Part shown: positions 58,050-64,000 of the stretch, in pieces
Layout: each line of letters begins with the position of its first letter
Numbering within the stretch: the first letter of the stretch is position 1
Assembly (NCBI GenBank): GCA_003214315.1
Contig: QCLU01000001.1
Location: 159,978 to 223,977, forward strand
Direction of reading: 5' to 3'
Length of the DNA: 64,000 nt
Source of the DNA: Prochlorococcus sp. AG-418-D13
GTDB taxonomy: Bacteria > Cyanobacteriota > Cyanobacteriia > PCC-6307 > Cyanobiaceae
The notes under the pieces: generated by a model
The model's database searches: none
What the model saw: the letters and a program-made list of their open reading frames with translations, nothing else
Told to the model about the DNA's origin: nothing
Position numbers and translations under genes: made by a program

Positions 58050-58111
58050 GATTGTATTGACTTATAAAAAGTCAGTTATTACAGTCAATTATTAGTGATT
58101 ATTTTCGTATA

Positions 58112-58134
58112 GAAATAAATAGCGAATATACGAC
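58112..58134 (+). repeat. Putative right attachment site (duplicate argJ 3' end)
   Basis: Exact 23-bp copy of 54746-54768. Followed directly by GTAG, so an argJ frame entering here would read ACG ACG TAG and keep the same last residues. Bases before it show no argJ similarity and contain stops in that frame. This is how the displaced original end of argJ would look after integration. Confidence 0.75.
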
Positions 58135-58208
58135 GTAGTTTTTGTGATCTGTGGGATCGCTTGATATAAAAATAAAAAATCTCTAAAAGAATACATACCT
58201 TTTGCGAC

Positions 58209-58228
58209 TGTGATAATAATGTGATTAT
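58209..58228 (+). repeat. Paired TGTGATTAT repeat, left copy
   Basis: TGTGATAATAATGTGATTAT, words 11 bp apart. With four bases before (CGAC) and more after, it matches 59644-59668 at 22 of 25 positions. The two copies flank the broken YadA-like gene. Confidence 0.65.
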
Positions 58229-58241
58229 TATTTCTGTTTAA

Positions 58242-59323
58242 TTATGGAAGTTTTATAGTTGCTAAATTTTTTGATTTAGACTCGCCTAGTGCTACTTTTT
58301 CAAGTCTTTCTAGTCTTGCTATAAGTGATTTATTTTGAGATATGATTGATTGGTTTTTTTGTTTTAAGTCTTCGTTTTGGGAAATTATTGCTTTGTTACT
58401 TTCTTTAAGTGAGAAAATTTTTGCTTCCATACTGATTTGAGTAGGTTTAATTGATTTACCTAATTTCCAAATAAAACCTGCTCTTGCAGAGAAAGTATCT
58501 TTAAAATCACCTGCATATTCTTGACCAGGCATAGTCATAGATGCTGCATAGTTAATAGATAGTTTTTCATTAACCTTAGAAGCACAACCGCCAGAAAAAG
58601 CGAAATCTCCTCCATGCGTCCCTGTTCCTAATCCGCAAGCAAGAGTTGTATAATTAGGAACTGTTGGCAAACCTGTTAAAGCAGCACTCAAAGCACCAAT
58701 ATTATTAATTGATTGCTCTACATCTCTTCCGTTTATGAGTAATTTTGTTCCGTTTGTATAGTCGATTGGTATTGGGTTGCCAGCAGCATTTTTTGCATAA
58801 ACTTTTTGTCTACCGTTTTCTTCTTTAGTAATCCAAGAGTTTTCTCCAAGATGTAATTCTCCATTACTCTTTTTCTCAATTATTTTTGTGTCACCTAATT
58901 GAAGTTTTACGTTTCCAGATGAATCTTCGAAGAAAGTATTTTTGTTGACAAATTTGTCGTAATTATCTGACCAAACATCTGGATCTTTTCTTGATAATGT
59001 TTTTGTGGAAGAGTCAAAATGATACCAATTATCTTGACCAAAAGGTTGCAAATTTATGAAAAGATCTCCTGTCTTTGCTTCTATTAGCATTTCATGCGGA
59101 CTTCCATAAAAATCATTGGGATCATTAAAAGTATTTGGATCTGAAATTTGAACAGAACCATACGAAGTTCTTGATCCATTAGTGAATTAACTGAAAATAT
59201 TTCAAATCCACCTGAAGAGTTTCCATCAGTAGCCCAATAGTTTTCGCTAGCGTTGGTCTTCCTAATTATTAAAGATGTAAGCATTAATAAAGAAACTAAA
59301 ATTGATCTTTTATGAAAATGCAT
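58242..59323 (-). pseudogene. YadA-like surface protein gene with a frameshift
   Basis: The frame from 59323 gives a signal peptide (about residues 8-26) and NYWATDGNSSGGFEIFSVN, then leaves the family-like sequence near 59180. The next frame carries on as NGSRTSYGSVQISDP into a long open stretch to 58242, so a one- or two-base indel explains the break. The second part has beta-rich passenger repeats, a region resembling a YadA membrane anchor (about residues 125-211 of the 282: ALSAALTGLPTVPNYTTLAC, SARAGFIWKLG) and then a 60-residue coiled coil (SLKESNKAIISQNEDLKQKN). YadA anchors normally end the protein, so the coiled-coil tail is odd. Trimeric adhesin-like location in the outer membrane is predicted. 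Confidence 0.72.
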
Positions 59324-59745
59324 TTTTGCGCATGTATGTTTTTTTACAATGGTTAATTTTTTAAAAAAGTCAATAATAAAATAATCAATTTCATATTTTT
59401 TTCTTGTTCTTATTTTGGAGTTGAGAAGTTATTTTTAAATAAATTATTTCCTTTAAATTTTTAATTACAAATTGTCTAATGCTTGCGAATGTAGTAGGAA
59501 ATTTCCATCCCCCTCTTAAAGACGAATATTCACCTTTGGTATGAATGTGCTTATTCTGTGATTACTCATAAGATCGCAGAAATTAATCCTAAATATTGCA
59601 TGGTTTTTGATTTAAAAATCTAAAACTGTGATTATTATTTTGCCGACTGTGATTATGGTGTGATTATTTTCTAAAAATTAACCCTTGTGATAGCAAAGGA
59701 TTACAGCAATGTGTATATACTATTTATCCAAGGTTGATATTAATA
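59324..59745. other. 422-bp AT-rich gap with TGTGATTAT repeats
   Basis: No supported gene on either strand. It must contain the promoter of the YadA-like gene near its left end. From 59627 it holds three TGTGATTAT words (59627-59635, 59648-59656, 59659-59667) and a TGTGATTAC at 59557-59565. The rest shows no clear structure. Confidence 0.6.
59627..59670 (+). repeat. TGTGATTAT repeat cluster, right copy
   Basis: Three exact TGTGATTAT words; the last two are 11 bp apart, as in the left copy at 58209. Their orientation is the same. TGTGATTATTATTT (59627-59640) is also an exact 14-bp match to 58220-58233. The role is unknown: a second set of recombinase arm sites or a regulator's operator are both possible. 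Confidence 0.65.
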
Positions 59746-59988
59746 CTACTTAAATTTTAGTAAATCCAATGGTAGATATTCATTCATATAAAGAAACAGT
59801 ATTGTTAAAGTTCCAATTACAGAGCCTATAAAACCTCCAAAAAAATTAACTAATAATCCAGATTTTCTAATTATTGCTTCTTCGTTTTCTTCTCCTTCAA
59901 AATTAGGAGAATCAACTACTTTTAAGCGCTGATTGGTTGTTGGTTGTTTAAGTTGTTGGTGTCGGATGAGGGCTTCGAAATCAGGCAT
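59746..59988 (-). CDS. Small single-pass membrane protein downstream of parA
   Basis: 80 residues from ATG at 59988 (MPDFEALIRHQQLKQPTTNQ); an earlier in-frame ATG at 60012 would add eight residues. A soluble N-terminal half is followed by one membrane helix (about residues 42-66, VNFFGGFIGSVIGTLTILFL). The gene overlaps the end of the ParA-like gene by 67 bp in another frame. Such a long overlap is unusual here, so a frameshift joining the two frames is an alternative. No known family. Confidence 0.6.
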   Translation of the reverse strand: MPDFEALIRHQQLKQPTTNQRLKVVDSPNFEGEENEEAIIRKSGLLVNFFGGFIGSVIGTLTILFLYMNEYLPLDLLKFK

Positions 59989-60593
59989 GGAATTTGTGAG
60001 GCAATTGAACAATAGGCAGACCAGCCCGTCATTCGACGAGGATCTGATCTACCTAAATCGTCTACAGCTTCAAATACAGCATTGCCCGAGGCTTCTGCCT
60101 TATCAAATGCTGAAAGTAAGGGTATAAATGTATCAAAAACATATAAACCATAATTTTCTAGAGCTGCTTTGGCTTGTTGCGCTGCTTTTTGCTGTCTAAA
60201 ATCAACTTTTACTATTACTACAGCATGGTTAACTTTTAAGTTGCTTAATAAATTAGCTAATTCAACAGTTAATTCTACTGATCTTGCTTTTGCAGTTGTA
60301 GGTAAGATAACTAAATCTGAACCATACGCTAAGTGTTTAAGTTCTTCTTGATCACTGCTAGCCTGGCCATCAGTTATTACAATTTCTGATGATCTTGATG
60401 CTTTAGCAGCTGAACTGACGGGGAAAACTGGAAATGGAAGATTGCCTCTTGATGCGTATGCTAAAGCAGATCTATTCTTGTCGGCATCGACTATGCAAAC
60501 TTTTTTACCTTCAGAATGCCAAACACTTGCAAGGTGAATACTTGTACAGGTCTTGGCCACCCCCCCTTTTTGTCCGCAAACGGTAATGAACAA
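59922..60593 (-). CDS. ParA/Soj-family ATPase
   Basis: 223 residues. Deviant Walker A CGQKGGVAKTCTS at residues 7-19 (both signature lysines present), IVDADKNRSALAYA (switch I region), and EIVITDGQASSD (Walker B). ParA ATPases position DNA, plasmids or protein complexes. No parB gene or clear parS cluster is nearby, so this is an orphan ParA. It lies just past the accessory region and could be core or cargo. The C-terminus after CSIASQIP is low in similarity to the family and overlaps the next gene. Confidence 0.82.
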   Translation of the reverse strand: MFITVCGQKGGVAKTCTSIHLASVWHSEGKKVCIVDADKNRSALAYASRGNLPFPVFPVSSAAKASRSSEIVITDGQASSDQEELKHLAYGSDLVILPTTAKARSVELTVELANLLSNLKVNHAVVIVKVDFRQQKAAQQAKAALENYGLYVFDTFIPLLSAFDKAEASGNAVFEAVDDLGRSDPRRMTGWSAYCSIASQIPCLISKPSSDTNNLNNQQPISA

Positions 60594-60744
60594 TTTTTTT
60601 ATTTTTATTTCTCTTACTTTGGAGAATAATTTCTTAATGTCAAGAGAAATTAATTTTTAATGCTTTAAAACTTATTTTTTGAAATATTTTAAAGAAGTTA
60701 ATATTGTTAGATAACCTTATAAAGTTCCTTATTTAAATTGGCTA

Positions 60745-61707
60745 GTGAAGAAAAGAATTGGATTAGGTACGTGGTCTTGGGGGAATAAGCTTTTCTGGAA
60801 TTACCAATCTATAAATGACGATGATTTACGTGAGACATATAATGAAGCGTTACGAAGAGGTTTCGATCTAATTGATACCGCAGATTCTTACGGTACTGGG
60901 AATCTTCAGGGTAGAAGTGAATTGTTGATAGGAAAATTTTTACTAAATACTCCTTTAGCAAAGAAAAAAAGAATTCAAGTAGCAACCAAACTCGCACCTT
61001 ATCCCTGGAGAATAGGTAATAGAGGTTTTAATAAACCTTTTTTGAAAAGTTTAGAAAGACTTAATAACAAATTAGATATAGTGCAATTACATTGGTCAAC
61101 TGCAAAATACAATCCTTGGCAGGAATTAGGGCTGTTGAATAATCTTTGCGATTTAAAAGATGAAGGCTTTGATTTTCAAATAGGCTTATCAAATATAGGC
61201 CCTAAAAGATTGATGAAATTAATTAATTTCTTAGCAAAAAGAGATCAGAGCCTAAAGAGTGTTCAGATACAGTTTTCTTTGCTTGCTCCCGATTTAGGAA
61301 AACAATATCAGGTAAAAAAAATTTGCGACGAAAATAATATTGATTTCTTTGCTTATAGTCCTTTGTCCTTTGGAATACTTTGTATTGATCCAGATAAAGA
61401 AAAGAATAAAGAAAAAAGTTTTATTCGCAATGCATTATTTGAAAACTATAAAAAACCAACATATGAATTGCGGAGGTGTTTAAAAAGAATTGCAAATCAA
61501 AGATCAGTTTCCCAAGCGCAAGTAGCAATTAATTGGTGTTGTTATCAAGGAGCTATTCCGCTCGTTGGAATGCGAAAAAAATCTCAAGTTATAGATGTAT
61601 CGAATGTATTTAAGTGGAATTTAAATAAAAGTGAATTTAAAGTACTTCAGGAATTTTCAAAAAAATGTTTAAAAAAAATGCCTAAAAATCCTTTTTCAAG
61701 CATTTAA
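60745..61707 (+). CDS. Aldo/keto reductase
   Basis: 320-residue NADPH-dependent TIM-barrel oxidoreductase. GLGTWSWGNKLFW opens it; the catalytic Asp/Tyr pair is in GFDLIDTADSYG (about residues 39-50); Lys in KLAPYP and His in DIVQLHWS complete the tetrad; GAIPLVGMRKKSQV is the cofactor region. Substrate unknown. Divergent from parA with a 151-bp gap. The start codon is GTG at 60745, shortly after TTGGCTA. Confidence 0.9.
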   Translation: MKKRIGLGTWSWGNKLFWNYQSINDDDLRETYNEALRRGFDLIDTADSYGTGNLQGRSELLIGKFLLNTPLAKKKRIQVATKLAPYPWRIGNRGFNKPFLKSLERLNNKLDIVQLHWSTAKYNPWQELGLLNNLCDLKDEGFDFQIGLSNIGPKRLMKLINFLAKRDQSLKSVQIQFSLLAPDLGKQYQVKKICDENNIDFFAYSPLSFGILCIDPDKEKNKEKSFIRNALFENYKKPTYELRRCLKRIANQRSVSQAQVAINWCCYQGAIPLVGMRKKSQVIDVSNVFKWNLNKSEFKVLQEFSKKCLKKMPKNPFSSI

Positions 61708-61715
61708 TTAAATTT

Positions 61716-61853
61716 TTAGCTAGATATTTTCTTAATTTTTTTTATTTGACAACCACTATTCCATAGTTCATTGGGAAATTTTTCGCCAGTGAATCTAATA
61801 ACTTTTGGTTTGAGATTTATTATCAAGTCATTCAGTTTTTTATTAGATTCCAT
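61716..61853 (-). CDS. Possible 45-residue protein
   Basis: Complement of 61853-61716 reads ATG to TAA: starts MESNKKLNDLIINLKPKVIR and ends KKIKKISS, with WNSGCQ near residue 31. Codon use resembles neighbouring genes and it fills part of a 300-bp gap otherwise without features. It is convergent with the aldo/keto reductase, 9 bp from its stop. Too short to be sure. Confidence 0.45.
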   Translation of the reverse strand: MESNKKLNDLIINLKPKVIRFTGEKFPNELWNSGCQIKKIKKISS

Positions 61854-62006
61854 TTTGCAAGATTCGATTTTTTAATAAGATAAATTAATTTAAAACTTAT
61901 CTTCTCAGTATTTATACTTATAAGATTAAAAAAATTCTTTTTAATACAAGCATTTGCAGCAATATTTACACACTAATAAATTATCTATTACAACTTCTTA
62001 GTTATT

Positions 62007-62034
62007 TAAAAAAAGTGGAGTCCTTCCAGACTCC
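62007..62034 (-). terminator. Terminator of the tmRNA gene
   Basis: On the minus strand, GGAGTC (62034-62029) and GACTCC (62022-62017) form a 6-bp stem with a 6-base loop, extended by flanking bases, followed by a run of T (62014-62007). It sits right after the tmRNA coding piece. Confidence 0.75.
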
Positions 62035-62290
62035 TCGTATCATTTGGTTGATAAGGCTGATATAACCCCATCTCCTTTAGGATCAAGCAGCAACTGGTGC
62101 TGTTTGACGGGAGAAACTAACGATTTTGTTAGCATTTGTGTTTTTGCTCTAACCGAGCCGGCTTCAGTCACCTTCCTTATGCCCCGTCGAAACCATTACA
62201 ACCCCAAATAGTGGAGTTGAGCGGAATCGAACCGCTGTCCGAAACATCGGTTGAGATCACCTAGTCCAATTGGACATTTATATTCTGACA
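62012..62290 (-). ncRNA. ssrA: Two-piece (circularly permuted) tmRNA
   Basis: Rescues stalled ribosomes. On the minus strand the acceptor piece comes first, with a T-arm-like GCGGTTCGATTCCGC and the 3' acceptor strand CAACTCCA (about 62219-62212). Six bases later the canonical 5' end begins (GGGGTTG at 62205, then GGTTTCGACGGGG). The two strands pair as a 7-bp acceptor stem with one G-U, proving the permuted order. The tag frame (62133-62083) reads ANKIVSFSRQTAPVAA-stop, with GCT as resume codon. CCA is not encoded and must be added. Permuted two-piece tmRNA is known in Prochlorococcus and marine Synechococcus. The 5' limit of the acceptor piece is approximate. Confidence 0.93.
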
Positions 62291-62335
62291 GGCAAAATGG
62301 TTATTGAATAGTTTTTTTACTAAGTTTTATCGTAT

Positions 62336-63460
62336 ATGAATGTAGTCGCATCATCTCCCGAGGGACTAGAGAAATCTTTAGCAGAAGAAATTTCAAATTT
62401 AGGCGGCTTTAATATTAATACTTATAAAAGATTTATTAATTTTGAATGTGATTTTGAAACTTTTTATAGAGTTCATTTCTATTCCAGATTAGCTTTTCGT
62501 TTTTATAGAGAAATTGCAAGTTTTAATTGCTATGACAAGCAATCTTTATATGAGGGTGTTAGAGAGTCATTTGATTGGTTAAATTGGTTGCACTTTGATA
62601 AAACGTTTAATGTTCAAGTAACTGGGAGAACATCTTCTTTAAGTCATACTCATTTCACTGCTCTTGAAGTAAAAAATTCTATAACTGATTTGCAACAGGC
62701 AGTTTGGAATAAAAGATCAAATATTTCTCTAGATAATCCTGATTTTATAATTCATCTGCATTTAAATAATAATAAAGCAATTCTCAGTCTTCAAAGCAGC
62801 GTAGAAAGCTTACACAAAAGAGGCTATAGACCCGCAATTGGAAATGCTCCATTAAAAGAAAATTTGGCTTCTGGATTGATAAATATGACTCAATGGAATG
62901 GCAAAGTTCCATTAATAGATTTTATGTGTGGCTCGGGAACTTTTTTAATTGAGGCAGTCAACCAATTCCTTGGAGTTCCCATAAATATTGATCAAGTATA
63001 TCTTTTTGAGAATTGGTTGGACTTTAGGAAAGATATTTATCTTAATGAAAAAAATAAAGCAAAAAATAAAATTATAAATTATGAAAAATTACCAACAATA
63101 ATAGGGTGTGAAATTAATAAAAAGGTTTTTGAGCAGGCGAATCTAAACATATCATTAGCTGGACTCGAAAATTATATTGAGCTTATAAATAATGATTTTT
63201 TAGCACTCCAATTAAGTTGCATGCCTGGGATAATCATATGTAATCCTCCATACGGCAAAAAATTAGGCGATGAAAATGAGTTGATTTATTTATATGAACA
63301 AATGGGAATCTTCCTAAAGAATAATTTTTCAGGTTGGGAATTTTGGCTGTTAAGTGGAAATCCAAAACTAACAAAATATTTGAAAATGAAATCTTCATTG
63401 AAAATTCCTATTAGTAATGGGGGGATAAATTGTAGATGGATAAAGTATTTAATTAGGTAA
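62336..63460 (+). CDS. THUMP-domain rRNA/tRNA guanine-N2-type methyltransferase
   Basis: 374 residues of the RlmL/UPF0020 type. An N-terminal THUMP-like domain (about residues 45-155) ends with SLHKRGYRPAIGNAPLKENLA, then the Rossmann methyltransferase with DFMCGSGTFLIEA (SAM binding, about 200-212) and the catalytic IICNPPYGKKLGD (about 301-313). NPPY enzymes methylate exocyclic amines of guanine in RNA. Exact target unknown. Divergent from the tmRNA gene; it stops 1 bp before the next convergent gene. Confidence 0.9.
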   Translation: MNVVASSPEGLEKSLAEEISNLGGFNINTYKRFINFECDFETFYRVHFYSRLAFRFYREIASFNCYDKQSLYEGVRESFDWLNWLHFDKTFNVQVTGRTSSLSHTHFTALEVKNSITDLQQAVWNKRSNISLDNPDFIIHLHLNNNKAILSLQSSVESLHKRGYRPAIGNAPLKENLASGLINMTQWNGKVPLIDFMCGSGTFLIEAVNQFLGVPINIDQVYLFENWLDFRKDIYLNEKNKAKNKIINYEKLPTIIGCEINKKVFEQANLNISLAGLENYIELINNDFLALQLSCMPGIIICNPPYGKKLGDENELIYLYEQMGIFLKNNFSGWEFWLLSGNPKLTKYLKMKSSLKIPISNGGINCRWIKYLIR

Positions 63461-63461
63461 T

Positions 63462-63848
63462 TTATTTCTTGCCTAAAACGGCCTTTGTTGTCTTGCCTAA
63501 ACCCTCTAATGTTTGTGGAAGATATGGTCCTTTGGCTAATTTTCCTCCAAGCTTCAAACTTAAGCCTGCAAGAAATAAATCGATAAATATTATGAGTAAT
63601 AAATTATATTCAATATTCCAGTTATTATATTTCTCCAGAAAAAGATAAAAAATAATATGGATGCAAATTAGTACTAATAATAATAATGTACTGCCAATTG
63701 CCAAAAATATTCCACCACTAATTAATCTTCTTTTTTCTCTATCTACTTCTTGAAGAGCTATTCTGACATGCAAATCCATCACTGAACTTGCGATGGCAGA
63801 AATTCTAGAGGCTGTATTTGCAAAGTTTTTATTTTTTGGTTTTTCCAT
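63462..63848 (-). CDS. Phage-holin-3_6-like (DUF1469) membrane protein
   Basis: 128 residues from ATG at 63848; a GTG at 63863 is an alternative start overlapping the upstream stop. A basic N-terminal helix (MDLHVRIALQEVDREKRRLI) is followed by two membrane helices (about residues 45-67 and 77-98). Despite the family name, chromosomal members are not phage lysis proteins; their function is unknown. It follows the next gene's stop by one base, so the pair is one operon. Confidence 0.75.
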   Translation of the reverse strand: MEKPKNKNFANTASRISAIASSVMDLHVRIALQEVDREKRRLISGGIFLAIGSTLLLLVLICIHIIFYLFLEKYNNWNIEYNLLLIIFIDLFLAGLSLKLGGKLAKGPYLPQTLEGLGKTTKAVLGKK

Positions 63849-63849
63849 A

Positions 63850-64000
63850 TTATTTTCTGCCACTGTTTAGGAGACTTCCTATTAGTAAACCAATACCAGC
63901 TGCAATAGCAATAGATAATAATGGTTTTTTTCTTATTGGACTTTCTATTTTTGGTCTAAGTGAATTGTTAAGTTCTTCTAATAATTCTTCTAATTGACTT
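63850..64000 (-). CDS. DUF883/YqjD-like membrane-anchored protein, 3' part
   Basis: The last 49 codons of a minus-strand gene whose start lies beyond the right edge. It reads QLEELLEELNNSLRPKIESP, then a membrane helix (LLSIAIAAGIGLLIGSLL) and a short NSGRK tail before TAA at 63852-63850. An amphipathic helix followed by a C-terminal glycine-rich membrane segment resembles ElaB/YqjD/DUF883 proteins. It precedes the holin-like gene with a 1-bp spacer. Confidence 0.65.
   Translation of the reverse strand, partial: SQLEELLEELNNSLRPKIESPIRKKPLLSIAIAAGIGLLIGSLLNSGRK

Larger units (their letters stand above)
57929..58241. other. Island right-end junction without genes
   Basis: 313 bp with no supported gene. 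It holds the two right paired TGCTTAC repeats, the right att-like repeat and, at 58209-58228, a pair of TGTGAT(A/T)AT words 11 bp apart that recurs on the other side of the YadA-like gene. Confidence 0.7.

Noticed and set aside
59416..59425. TGGAGTTGAG, identical to 10 bases at the tmRNA 3' end (62212-62221), as a possible tmRNA att remnant
   Set aside because: Ten bases is expected by chance at roughly one in ten in a window of this size, flanks do not match, and no arm-like repeats sit beside it in a consistent layout.
63462..63848. Holin-like protein as evidence of a prophage
   Set aside because: Members of this membrane family are common in chromosomes without phages, and no phage structural, lysis or recombination genes are nearby.

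Overview
The window is a stretch of a very AT-rich, gene-dense cyanobacterial chromosome and looks like a high-light-adapted Prochlorococcus. The grounds are the gene order thrC / dnaN / PRC-barrel gene / purL / purF / parC-like gene, the low GC, the many TTG starts and few-bp overlaps, a Flv1/Flv3 pair, a CYP38-like cyclophilin, and a circularly permuted tmRNA gene whose tag reads ANKIVSFSRQTAPVAA. The exact strain cannot be named from the sequence alone.

Layout. 1-1216: 3' part of thrC and an AT-rich gap with two inverted DnaA-box-like nonamers and a 13-bp inverted repeat, a candidate replication origin. 1217-30000: housekeeping genes (dnaN, purL, purF, parC-like, queG, nusB, ftsY, argH, an RRM protein, dus, msrB, a grpE-dnaJ-tusA-like-rsgA run, ybaB, murB, murC, gap2, thiL, a CYP38-like PPIase, efp, accB, pdxA). 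30000-54772: mostly housekeeping and small lineage genes (epimerase, HNH protein, AbrB-family protein, class V aminotransferase, cbiD, guaA, a Cas4/RecB-like nuclease, PBP2, an Flv3-Flv1-FMN reductase cluster, alaS, speA, ndk, thiO, gatB, coaE, argJ).

54773-60600 is an accessory region. The last codons of argJ are repeated exactly (23 bp) 3.37 kb downstream, and the downstream copy would still end argJ in ...Thr-Thr-stop. This is the footprint of site-specific integration into the 3' end of a protein gene. Inside both ends lie copies of an 18-bp motif built from paired TGCTTAC words 10-11 bp apart, which resemble arm-type sites of a tyrosine recombinase. No integrase is present. The bracketed segment carries two related micro-genes with strong Shine-Dalgarno sequences, a candidate small RNA with a good terminator, a nuclease gene interrupted by one in-frame TAG, a Cas4/RecB-like nuclease that is a paralogue of the one next to guaA, and a second small PD-(D/E)XK-like protein. 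Just beyond it is a YadA-like surface protein gene broken by a frameshift and flanked by another family of paired repeats (TGTGATTAT), then a ParA-like ATPase overlapping a small membrane protein.

60745-64000 returns to core genes: aldo/keto reductase, a possible 45-residue gene, the two-piece tmRNA, a THUMP-type RNA methyltransferase, and two small membrane proteins, the last running off the end of the window.
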